From Nemopilema nomurai (taxonomy: Eukaryota > Cnidaria > Scyphozoa > Rhizostomeae > Rhizostomatidae), in the NCBI GenBank assembly GCA_003864495.1, contig ML133409.1, positions 964,818-1,028,817 of the forward strand: DNA of 64,000 nt. Direction: 5' to 3'. The translations under genes were made by a program, and so were the position numbers. Under the pieces are notes generated by a model, which saw nothing but the letters and a program-made list of their open reading frames with translations, had not been told where the DNA came from and did not search any database. Positions 36,176 through 47,589 of this stretch are shown here, piece after piece (position 1 is the stretch's first letter; each line of letters opens with the position of its first letter).

Positions 36176-39100
36176 CTGCAAGACAATAGTGCACATTGTT
36201 TATAACTGTCATCAGACAGGGAACATTGAAGGCCAAATATGCAGCTCAGTTTAAACGAAAGAAAATTAAACAGAAACTTAATAAATATTCAAAAAACGAT
36301 CTCAGAATTGACATCGTTCAGTTGTACTTGGAATCTAGGCAAGGAGTACGTACGCATCGTAGGCTACATCTGATAATTTGATTAACATTATTTAAAGCAT
36401 TGGTAATTGAGTTTAATGGATTTTAATTATCTAGAGCAGGCATATTTTAAAATTGTACAAATCGGTAAAAAACGTGTGAAATGGTAATAACATATGAACG
36501 TGGTATACGGGAGTGAATTGCGTGGCGGTAAATGTGTGACATGGAGTAATTGCAAGAGATGGTGCAATGTGGATTAGTAGCGCATAAAGACTTCTGTTAT
36601 CAGTTGCCTTCGCTTTTATTCCAACAATTTGACTGAGCTAAAAGCTGATTGATAGCACTAATGATAGCCATGGAAATTAAATTGTAAACAATATGATATG
36701 TCACAACATTGGCACGACAAAGCCACCGATAACAAAGTAGAATTTAATACGCCCATGAATTTCACACTCCACGTGAATACGACAAATTAATTGGAAACAA
36801 AGGCCAACACGTTTAAGTCGAGCGAATGTTTGAGCCGGGTTAACAATGCAGTTTCAAAACAAAACGTGCCGGTCCTAGCAATGATTTACTGATAAGCAAA
36901 CCATACATCCAGATACATTTATTTTGACTAAACACGTTGTTATACATTGTAATCTGCAGACAAAATAATTTCAAAAGCTAGAGACATAATTTCAAAGAAC
37001 GATAATCACTATTCAATAGCTAGCCAATACATAATGAAATGAACATAAGCTGCAATAATAGCAAAGGTAGCACAAGATGTCAAAGAATAATGTAAGTGAT
37101 TGTGTTCTCAAATGCTCATTTGAAATTTATGGCAAGGTTTCTGACTATACCTTCTTCCATTCCCCAGTGACCCATTTGGCACATGGAACCCCACACCGAG
37201 CAGTTTCTGGTACCTTTCCATTAATGTCGCACTGTGACGAGGGGAGCTTGTCCCCAGCTGCATTCGTACACTCGACTACACGACGTCGAACGCCTATTCC
37301 ACATGTGACAGAACACTGCGAAGGAGATACCACAAAAGGGTAATGCAAATGCAGAAAAGCTTCGAATAATCTAACGGATTTCTGTGGTAACATGAGACTA
37401 AAAGGTTCACAGAAAAGCACGCCACGATAAAACGTCACCCTCAAAGGTAGATTTGAATTTTAGTTTTAAAGCCCAATCGATAAAAGCCCCAATATTAGTT
37501 ATGGGTAGCCCATGGATAGCCTGGCAGCACTTGTGCAGATTCGTTGTTGTTGTTGTCATCCTGCTGAAAGCAGAGTCGAACGAGTGCAACATCGCGCTTC
37601 TCTGCACAGTCAATAGTGTCAAACCAAGCAGAACTGAATCCCTTTTTATTGAAATAGTTTCAATGGATCTCTATAAATGCTTTGGACAGAAGAAAGACAA
37701 CCGTACCTTACTCCATAGTCCAAATGCCCAAAATGGCTCCCTGTTGGGACATTTACCACGATTGCATCTCTTTTCAGCTTTTGGCTTCCTTTTCTCACAA
37801 AGCTTTTCACTGATGATTATATTAGTGCCAACCTTGGTGCAAGCAACTTTTCTTCGCTTTACGCCTTGTCCACAAGACACTGAGCAGGGTCCCCAAGTTT
37901 CGTGGGTCCAAGTGCCTTTTGGTAATCTGTTGTAGTATGAAATTACGCTAAGAGCGAAAGCCTTCATACAAACATTCTAACAAGATACAAACCCTGCAAC
38001 ACTGACTCGCCTTGAATTAAAAAAAGTTGCAGCTCAACACCCAAACACCCCCTCACAACAACATTATGATTGGAGCTTTTTTGAATCACCCTCTAAAGTA
38101 ATCATACTGATTAACATGAAGATCTCTCCTGAAAGAAGTGACCCTAGCACAGGTAGATGACGTCTTGTTTGGAAATAATGACATTTTCTTCACTGACGTT
38201 GAAGCAAGGGTTATGTAATCTTTTGATTTGACTAGAAAGGCCTTCAGTCTCTGAACCTCCGTGTCTGGTTCGCCCTGAGCATCGAGAACGTTTAAACAAA
38301 CTTCACGTGCCAAAAAGTATAAGAGTGACAGAGCCAAAGCTGCTGTCAATGTTGCTAGAAAGAACGATTCCTTCATTACTCACAATGCTTCACATGGAGT
38401 GAGGTTTTTACATGTCTTCACTAGGAACGGCTTGTCCGATGCTGCACATTTTTTCTCACCAACAAGCTTACTTGTGAGTATATCAAAACAGACGAATCGC
38501 CCATTGTGTACGCCTGTAATTAGAGAACAGTGTTATTGGACGCATGCTTGCGATAACCTGGCATTGGAAATCAAGGAATCAGGGAAAACGAAACTAGCAG
38601 AATAGCATTTGGAAGTATGTTGCAGTTAATATTTGCTTAATAACTAAAATCCAAAGACTCATTCCGCTGAACTGGAATCCAAGCTTTTGTCATTTTAAGG
38701 GGGCACCCGGAACTCTTGTATAACCATGATGCTCTTTACAGAATAGCGCTCAAGAAATGTTTAAGGCTGTATGATTGTTTTGGATGACAAACGCGGGACT
38801 TGTCCAAGAATTTTTAGAGACCATATGTACCAATTTTGTAAATCCAGTTACTCCATTGTACCCACATGCACCTAGTCCCTATCGCCTTTAACAAACAAAT
38901 TCAACTTCAACTCTTATTCTGCTTAACTGGTATTCAAGCTTCGAGAAGGAGTCCAAAACTATCATTTCACTTATGATATTTTACATATTAGAGCTTAACA
39001 AGTGTTCAAGGCTTATTGGTTGCACTCGTGTTTTGCTTGGAAAAGAATAGTGACTTCCTAAACCATTTTAAGTGTTACAAGTTCTGATTTTAGGGCCCAG

Positions 39101-42100
39101 TTATTCCATTTTACAAAAAACACATAATCTCTATCGTATTTATAGGCAAATTCAACTTCAACTATTTGATTGTCATAATACGTCATCAAAATTTATCAAT
39201 TTAATCAAATCTATTTTGTGGGTGTTTTGATAGGGTAGGATTAAGAAAAGTCCAACTTTAAGCATGAAAAGTAGCCACAGCATTACTAAGGGATGTTTAA
39301 GGCTGAAGTGAAGGTTCTTTAGCTTAAATCATTTCAGTTAGTCTGTCAAAATAGAAAAGTCATTGCTGAAAGGCATACTGCCACTCATACCTTTGCCACA
39401 GGTTGCAGAGCATTTCGACCAAGCATTCTTCTTATCGTGCTTCCAAATGTATCTATCACGTGAATGGAAAAGAGCTCTGTTCTTTCCATTTTGTTCCGCG
39501 TACTGAATGGACACCGACGATGAGTCTGCTTGGAACAGAACCTGAAAGTGCATGTACGTCAAATTAGAATGCACTCAGAGTCCACCAGAGTCCTGATGCT
39601 GTTATTTCTGGAACAGACTGCTTGCTATAGTCGATCTAATGGTCAGGATATTTACCGTTGGTGTATCAAAAAGGCACTTTATCCCTAATCCCACAGGCTT
39701 GCATAATGTCAGAAACCTAGGCAGAAAAATTCATAGAGGGGCACAACACTTTGCATCATGTGGTATAAAATGCCCTTTTGCGGCTCTACCTTCATTTGTT
39801 CCTTCATCTCTAAAGATAGTTCCTATCACCTTGAAAGCAACGTAAGAAGCCATTTGGTTGTTCATCATTATCAAGTTTTCGCTTTGACCATGAGGATAAA
39901 CATTTTGATTACTGTGTTATAGGCAACCGGATTCCTTACGAAGAATCATAGAGGGAATAATTTCGAATAATCTGTTTAAAGTTTTAACTTGGTCATCATT
40001 CTAGTCCCATTAACAACTGTTCATTGTGAATACCATCTGAAATACAGACTACAATACAGTCATCCTCTACTTCTGGTGGTATGGCAACTGCCATTAGTAA
40101 AGCATATTGATAGCAAGTAAAGATATTAGATAGGATAGTGACATAGGATAGGATTTTAGATAGGACATTACATAGTAAAGCATAGTGACAAGAAGTGACA
40201 TAATGGCTGACATCGCATTGAATTGAAGCCATTAACTACATCTGTACTCTACAAATCACTTCGTGCGCGCTTACCATAACCTTGATATCCTCAGATATTG
40301 GCCCTTTAATCCGTATGCGCTCCAGCAATCCAATTCGTTCATAGTTGACAATACTGTTCAGTCTATGGTACACCCCTGGTCGCTCTATTAGATTCCTCGA
40401 GTTGAGAACATTTTCACCATTCCTTGTTTCGATCGCTGCATAGAAAAATACCATCAAGGATAAATGTAACTTATTCCTTCCTTCCTTCCTTCCTTCCTTC
40501 CTTCCTTCCTTCCTTCCTTCCTTCCTTCCTTCCTTCCTTCCTTCCTTCCTTCCTTCCTTCCTTCCTTCCTTCCTTCCTTCCTTCCTTCCTTCCTTCCTTC
40601 CCATTTTTAACACAATTGTTGATCCGGCTCGGTGGACTACTAACATCTAAGGTACTTTCTGTTATGCGATGTTTCTACTCTTCAAGTAATGAATGTCTTA
40701 TAGCAAACTTCATTGCGAAGGAAAATGTTATTTCTCTCTCTAATCTAATCCCCAATTTTATGCGACAATATACAGCTATCAAAACATTGAGTATCTTTCG
40801 CTGAACAAGTCTCAGAGAGAACTTTGGAGGATAGCTAAAGGGAGCAATGACACTAGGAATTAAATAATTGGACTATTTGTAGCAAACATTTACATTCGTT
40901 GCCAACAAACGGTGCTTCCACTTTCTTTTCTTTGTTGTTTCAAAATGACTCAGAGCAAAACAACCAACATTTTAAAACGAGTGGGCGCAAAGGTATTTGA
41001 AATCATACCAACCTAAGGTATTCCTTGAGGCGTTTTTCTCAACAATATTTATGCTTGTGGATCCACGAGGAATGTATTCAGCAGTGACGTAACCTGTCAT
41101 AGTAGAGCATGTTTATCTATCAATGAAGCTATAATCAACCTTCAACCATATCAATTTAACAAATCGATCGCAAATTCTACCATAGCTCAGCGTCATTGAT
41201 CAATAGCAATCCACTAAGGAGGAGCTTTCACATGGACCTGCAAGAGCCTAATATCTTTAGGGCGCAAAAGTAGCACTATTATTAGAATTTTATGAATAAT
41301 TATGAAGTGATAAGTCCTCCAAGACAAAATTAGGACTACGATTACATGCCCATATCTCAATTGCTCCACCAGTTGAAATTCCTCAAAAATTCCCTTAATA
41401 CTACTTGTGCGTTTAACGTCAGGACTCTGGCTACACGAACTGAGCCACTGACCTATTAATAGCGGCCAGCAAATGGTAAGGCTTTTGGCACTTCGTAGAG
41501 GTTAATCAGTAGGACCAATTGGAAAATGACCACCATGTAAATGCGAATAATCATAAAGGAGTTTCATAGTAGGCTTACTAATCCTCGAAGCTCCAGATAG
41601 CTTACAGTGACCCCTGACCAAGAAATGTGTGACTGTCCAAACAAAAATCCATTTGCATGTATTGCAATACACCGCATAGTTTAAAGCCGTACATTGGCGG
41701 GGCTGCTGCAGATATTCGGTACGGTGGGGAGGAGCCTATGGTTACTCTTAACAGGCAATGTGACTATGAGCATACTGTACTAGAAATGCCTGCTCGCTAT
41801 ATATAAGATGTGTTGCATATGGGAGTTACAAAAGGGAATAATAGATTCCTGTATATTTCATGTTGACCAGGGGCTCTGTGACGGCGGGTTGAACCGTTCC
41901 AAAGAACTACTCCCAAGTGTGTTTGCATTACTCTAACTGTTATATTTAACATCAAACTGAAATAGAAATCTTGTGTTTAAATACGTCATTAGGGCACATG
42001 ACTCGATAGCTCTTCGCGAGTTGTTTTCATGCGTCCTTCAGCATAACAAAACTAATGTATCTGTTGTACTTAATTAACTAATTTTTGAAATTGCTAATTT

Positions 42101-43920
42101 TTGTATTTTAACTTTGAATGTTTGGCATATTGTAATTAATATTTGTTCTTGCTGATGAAAGATTTTGAGTTTGCATTGAACTCACCAACTCCATGCTTTT
42201 TCTTGAAGTCTCTTCGAACTTGATGACACGTTGTGCTGTTTCCACCGCAAACTCCACAAATGTCTTCTTTCGCTCTTGAGCCAATTACATTATCACAACC
42301 AACTTTCTGTTAAAAAAGAAACAGGGGAAGGCAGTCATATACTGTCCATGCAAAAGTTTTGAGAAGCTGTGATAGCAAAACCAAATCGATGTACCTTCAA
42401 CTTGGCATCTGAATAAAAATAAATAGGATCGTCTAAGTCAAGGAACTCCCACTTTGGGAATGGTACCTCTCTTCACATTATCTCCATTTCTTCATATGTT
42501 TAGCTTTTATTTTTATTAACAGAACTGCAAGCAGCATTTTTAAACCGTGATGATTTCTTCAAGCAACATTAGAAGAGCCACGCCTTGACATTCCTGATAC
42601 CATTATCAAGCAAAGAGTTTTCTGTTCCGCTGTGTTCTAGCACTCACCCTGCACGTCCCTTCAATGCACCGATCAGATGTTCCAGGTTCACATCGTGTGC
42701 CGTCAATTACACTGGGGCGCATGGTAATGGAGAATCTATACCGGTCTGGCTTGCACACCAAAGCGCAATCACTACCTACGTAAAAAGAAAGATAGTATGT
42801 GAGCATTGCCTATCTTCAAAACAGCATTCAAATGACGATAAAGGATTCGAATAGATATCTATTCTTGTTTACTCTGGTCCTCATATGCTACAAAATTTGG
42901 AAAAAGGGACTTTTAAATGTTCTTTCTATTAGTACGAAGCTATTTTTCTCTTCTACTGACTGTTTTGTATTGTTTTGATAGCTATGCTTTCAGTTGCTCC
43001 ATCACCTGGAAACAATGATGGCCTAGAAGGTCTCGTCAATGTGACATGGTTAGTGGAGCTCAGAGGCCTTGTAACGCTAGAGCATTCACTACTACCAACA
43101 AAATTTTGGCTTTAGGGGACAACAGTGGCGGTTAATGAAAACAACCTCACTCTACGCTTCGAAAATTAGCAGAATAACCTACCATCCATTCAGAAATTCT
43201 TCAGGAAAGAACAAAAGAGAATCATTTTGAAAAATTCAAAAATAAAAGGAAAACATTTTGAATTAATATACCAAAAAGGAAAAGCGCCAGCTTTAAAAGA
43301 AACTATTACCTTTTCGATGATATGACTTCCAACTATGAAAATTTCCACGATAGTTCCTCTGGTTGAATTCAGCACACTGCACATCACGAAAGTCTGGCGA
43401 ATTTGCTTGGCAAGCCTGGAAGTGAGACAAAGTTGAAAGCGAGATTAGAAAAACAAAGAATCAAGAAATTGGCAAGTATTAAAGAAAGATTGAATGACAA
43501 AGCAGAGGAGAGGTTGGTAAGTAGGTGGGCTAGTAATGTTAGTTATCTTGCATAGAAATGGAGGCAGTCTCAAAATATTCTAGATGAAGGTAAACTTCAA
43601 CACATCGAGGAATTTGTGAGCCTTTCTAAATTTCTATGCAGAATTCTATTTGATGTAGAAAAAAGAGTTAGTCTTTTCACTTTGACTCCTCTAGTTATCG
43701 CTATAACTGTGTTCGCTTGACACTTAAGCGCTTAAGGTATGAAAGAGGGTGCTTTTCATTGCTCTAGCACCTCAACATCTTAAAAGCACCTGTCACCTGG
43801 TGCAATTAATGTTTAAATGGCCGATGCAAAACATCGAGACACAGAGTAATACGCACCTTCACATTGCACATTCGGTACCGTCTTTGGTCCCCAAAACATG
43901 GATTCCCTTTGAAAGACGGC
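36038..43920 (-). CDS. ADAMTS/ADAMTS-like extracellular protein, C-terminal 11 exons
   Basis: A secreted, disulfide-rich matrix protein. Exons, high to low: 43920-43857, 43415-43310, 42775-42648, 42306-42186, 41093-41013, 40435-40275, 39541-39391, 38513-38384, 37926-37707, 37315-37151, 36175-36038. Every junction is in phase, giving 487 complete codons and a TAG stop. Order: end of a first TSP1 repeat ([13 protein letters not shown]); cysteine-rich domain ([42 protein letters not shown]); spacer ([20 protein letters not shown], then [20 protein letters not shown]); four TSP1 repeats ([41 protein letters not shown]). This is the ADAMTS ancillary architecture. The frame continues 5' of 43920 with two missing bases, but no disintegrin, HExxH protease or propeptide exon was found, so it may be an ADAMTSL or the 5' exons may be divergent or distant. 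Confidence 0.92.
38086..38376 (-). CDS. Uncertain 96-aa ORF in ADAMTS-type intron, hydrophobic N-terminus
   Basis: The ATG lies 8 nt past the last base of exon 38513-38384, inside the intron. The product starts [20 protein letters not shown], shaped like a signal peptide or anchor, and ends QYDYFRG. No family is recognised. A sense-strand ORF of this size could be chance. Unspliced pre-mRNA would be needed to express it. Confidence 0.15.
   Translation of the reverse strand: MKESFFLATLTAALALSLLYFLAREVCLNVLDAQGEPDTEVQRLKAFLVKSKDYITLASTSVKKMSLFPNKTSSTCARVTSFRRDLHVNQYDYFRG
40474..40601. repeat. (TTCC)n microsatellite, 32 units
   Basis: A pure TTCC run. In the sense of the ADAMTS-type gene it is (GGAA)n ending 38 nt before the acceptor of exon 40435-40275. 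It generates spurious Lys/Glu/Gly-Arg or Leu-Pro-Ser frames on the two strands. Confidence 0.97.
42186..42306 (-). CDS. ADAMTS-type cysteine-rich exon (ICGVCGG)
   Basis: Encodes [20 protein letters not shown] and then [20 protein letters not shown]. The CGVCGG motif before a short basic linker is a hallmark of the ADAMTS cysteine-rich/spacer boundary. Confidence 0.95.
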
Positions 43921-46260
43921 CTACGGGAAGACAGAATGCACAGTTGAGTGCCTCTTTCTTTGAAGTGCAGGAGCAAAAACAAATTGAGCACAATGCAGAC
44001 GTTAAAAAGGCCTGACGTTTCTCAAAGCATGATGGAACCCAGCAAAAAAGCTTCAATCATTTATCAGTTCTGGTAGGTATTTCAGACTTCTATCCAAGAA
44101 TTCATCAGTCGATATTAATCTTCCACTTAGTGTCTATTTCGTAAAATGTTGTCCTTGGAGAACAGATTACTAGCACGGTTAGCGAAGATATCTCACTGAA
44201 AATTTGTTGCCAGACAAAATTATTTAATATGGCCGCCAACTGAAGAAATATTTTGTAAAACCTGCTAGCTTTGACATAGTAAGGTCCTTCCTACAAGCTA
44301 GGGTACCTGATGCAAACATGTCAGAGTCTATGACCACACGCAGCCTAACCACTGCGGAAATACGGCTTATCATTATCGAATGGAGAGATCTCTATTGTTT
44401 TCTATCTTTCCCTGACATTCAATAGCATACTGATTAAGATTTTGGAAGAAACACAGGAAGGGCGGTGATGCAGCGCTGGTTAGGGAGTCTGGGTCGGCAA
44501 TTCGCCAGATTTACGATGGCGGATACACGAAGTTAATCCTGAACAAAAACTGTGCTGTGGGGTTAGAGGAACATACTCAGTGCGATTCTCGATTCTTAGG
44601 GCGAGAGCTTGATCCTTACAGGGCAAAAGGCAGAACCGTTCCCATTAACTATATCAAATGAATAAAAGCAGAATTCCAGGAAGAAATCATTTTGATACTA
44701 TTATTTCGCTACAGAGTTAATGTATTGAATTTTTATGGGAGCCTCATGCCCCTCTGCTGAAATTGTTACCCCTAAAATTGATTTCTATGACTTAGCTATT
44801 GCCATTGTCTGCGCTAGAAGATTTGCTTTATTGAGTTGGAAGGCGAATGGCTTTACGGCCGTACTATCAGTTAAACAACCAGGGCTGAATGGAAGCTACA
44901 CTTGGTTGGACCACATTGACCTTTACAGAATTTACATTACATCCACAAGCTCCATTCACCTCATTCCGGTTGTGAACAAACCATAGTACGCGTAATTGTA
45001 TCAGGATTGAGATAATGACGCGTAGCTGCTGTAATTGTGCTAAATAAGTTCATAAATTATAACCCCCCCCCCCTTCCAATTTTTGTCAACTGCAATGAGG
45101 CATCTGTTGCCCTCAACCTTTGCAGTGACTAACAGCATAGGCACCTATGGCACGCGCAGAGACGTGCAAACGCTGTAAGGTCGTCGCTTCGATGAAAGGG
45201 TCGCGCGATTCCTAAAATTCTGCTGCATACCTGTTGTGGTATGAGGTGTGAAAGCTACGGAGTGCCAGCTATTGCCACCACGCTCTCGATCTAGGAGGCA
45301 TGGCGTGATGGCAATACCCTGGAGTATATATTTAGAAGTGCATCTCGTGTGTTCACCACCTTGATAAAACTGTCGGAAGGGACACAGAATCGGCAAAACT
45401 GTATCGGTAAAACCGTTAGGTCGCGTTAAAACAGGTGCTAAGCGTTTCGGCAGAACAGAAACCGAGAGTGATTACTCTCCTGTCAACAGGTCAGCGTGGC
45501 GTCTCAATACGCGAAACTGCACAGGCGCAAAACACTGGTCTGCGTGCAAAGTGCTGGCTCATTCGATAGCCATTCGATAGCCTCGTATTACCGGCGGACC
45601 TTAATTCAAGGAAGATGCGCTTCTTGTAAAGAATGTAACGCAACAAACTCTCTCTAACTCACCGAGGTGCCAGTCTTCAATACACTTATGCTAGGGCAAC
45701 TTTTCAGAAACAAACATACTTCCTTTTAATCGACACAGTCAGTTTTTATAAATAAACCTAAATTTCAAGCCTGTCGGGAACGAGCTAGCAACGAGAAATG
45801 GGTACAGGTCACTTTTGCATTTCATGAAGGACCTATCCAAGAGCAGGACCTTGAATTTTTCATCGCAATTTTCTTTATGGCGAAGTTCAGTCGTGTCTCC
45901 ATGTGCTAATTTGCACATCAGCATATCCCTATGAAGATGGATTGCCACTTGAAAATTACGCCTGCTTCTTTTTTAAGACGATTCAAGGACACTTGTGTTG
46001 GGCACAGAAGGCGATTGCGTCAAGGGCAGGATATTGCATTCTGCTTGGTAAATAACACACGGGCTTTGGCGGGTGCAGGTCGTAGTCACTCGTCAATAGC
46101 ACCGTGCACAAAACAATGCAATGTGAATGGAAGTGACAAAACCACACGATTTGGGAATAAAGCCGAGGGGTCACTGCCCTGACGTACATCCTCATCAGAT
46201 TCTTTGGACGGCGAAAATAGCCTCTGGTGCTGGTATGTGTTGTTTTGTGTTGGCATAGGG
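43921..46260. other. Upstream of ADAMTS-type exons; no exon assigned
   Basis: The missing start of the first TSP1 repeat should lie here or further right. The open frame at 45145-45396 (minus) has a donor-like ACAACAG/GTATGC end but no TSP1, disintegrin or protease motif. A run of twelve C lies near 45062. Confidence 0.35.
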
Positions 46261-46261
46261 C

Positions 46262-46355
46262 AGTTTGCAGAGGAGAGTTGGCAAAGGGCAGGGCAGTTGG
46301 CAAAGGCAGGGCAGTTGGCAAAGGCCAGTTTGCAGAGGAGAGTTTGCAAAGGGCA
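46262..46355. repeat. Short imperfect tandem repeat (CAGTTGGCAAAGG / GCAGAGGAGAGTT)
   Basis: GGGCAGTTGGCAAAGG-type words recur three times, flanked on both sides by GCAGAGGAGAGTT, so the cluster is nested and symmetrical. Several overlapping open frames here are products of the repeat. Confidence 0.75.
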
Positions 46356-46760
46356 CGCTGTCACTGTTCAATAAAAAACCAAGGCAACTGGTCATCCTCC
46401 AGGATTACTTGAGTGATCGCGCGTTCTCAGGCATGTCCGTATTAGAGTGTTAAACATTTCGAGAATGCAGGTATCATGGTTCAAAGTATATTTTTCGAAA
46501 GACATTTCAAGGTTAGTCTAGCTGAAATGAAAAAGTATTGCTAACTGGAGCATAGACTCGCTTTTGGCCTTTTCAAGGGAGAGAAAACCAGACTTCTGTG
46601 AACACATCTAAATCTTGCAGAATGAAGCAAACGATCCACAATGAGATGTTCCCGGGCTTGCAGCCTCAGGTTCGATTCAGTCTCGTTTTAGCTTCTCTGA
46701 CATCGGCTGGTCACATGATCTTCAATACAAAAATTTGAAGAAAGGTAAAAAATAGTATAA

Positions 46761-46980
46761 GTGGCAGCAATTTTCTTAAGCTTCTTTCCAAAAATCACAT
46801 AATACAATCTCGATTAAAACGATTGTTTGGGGGGCACTTATCCAAACAGGGGGCGGTTATTGCAAAAATTGTCTTTATCTCGGGGCGCTTATTCGGCAGG
46901 GGCGGTTATTTGGCAGGGGCGCTAATTTCGTCATTTACGGTAAATGGCAGCAATTTCCTTAAGCTTCTTTCCAAAAATCA
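46761..46980. mobile_element. G-rich insertion flanked by about 37-bp direct repeats
   Basis: GGCAGCAATTTTCTTAAGCT and the following CTTTCCAAAAATCA at 46761-46798 recur at 46944-46980 with one mismatch. Between them lies a G-rich segment with repeated GGGGCGCTTATT/GGGGCGGTTATT units ending ATTTACGGTAAA. A related segment occurs at 17125-17175. Either an insertion with a long target duplication or a local duplication. Family not established. Confidence 0.5.
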
Positions 46981-47491
46981 CTGGGTTCGGGTGCTTTTCT
47001 TTCACTGTTGTACATCCCTTACTGACTTTGGTAGAGAAAGGACAGATTGCGATGCAAGGAAATTTGCTTCTCCCTGGACGTAATAGCAACGGTATTTATG
47101 TTGCTATTGAATGAAGCCTGGCGACCAGGTAGAGAAGTACAGAGAAATCATTCGTACGCTATTAAACACTAAGCTGTTTGGCGAGTGACCATCATATTAA
47201 GATTGCTCAGGCTTTCTGAAAATGTGTGAAAGCTCCCAAGCAAATTACTAGCGGGTGGTGAGTTGATTTTAAATCCTATTAGCAAACACAAGATACTGTA
47301 AATGTATCACTGTATAGTTGTCATAATTTTTAGCACAAATATATATCATATGTGCATCCATTTATGTGCATGAATATACATTTTATATCATACGTGACAG
47401 CATACAAATAAATATTAACGAGGAATAAGTTCCTGTTTATATTAGAAGGGACCCTTAGAAACGTTACCACCTCAACTTAATCGTCTGCAGG

Positions 47492-47579
47492 AATGTCAGT
47501 TGGCACTAATGTAAACTTTATGGTCCGCACAAATGTCAGTTGGAACTAATGTAAACTTTATGGCCCGCACAAATGTCAG
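47492..47579. repeat. 40-bp tandem duplication
   Basis: AATGTCAGTTGG starts at 47492 and 47532, with the unit head again at 47572. The two full units differ at two positions. Confidence 0.85.
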
Positions 47580-47589
47580 TTTTCGTGAT

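Noticed and set aside
37453..37935. 160-aa ORF on the plus strand, the longest in the window
   Set aside because: It is antisense to the ADAMTS-type exon 37926-37707 and its flank. The minus strand has the TSP1 cysteine pattern and valid splice sites; this frame has no recognisable features.
40236..40804. ORFs with (GRKE)n on the minus strand and (SFLP)n on the plus strand
   Set aside because: They are read-through of the TTCC microsatellite. Only 40435-40275 of the minus-strand frame is a real exon.
44440..44660. Possible disintegrin or first TSP1 exon of the ADAMTS-type gene
   Set aside because: The minus-strand translation has several in-frame stops and lacks the expected cysteine spacing.
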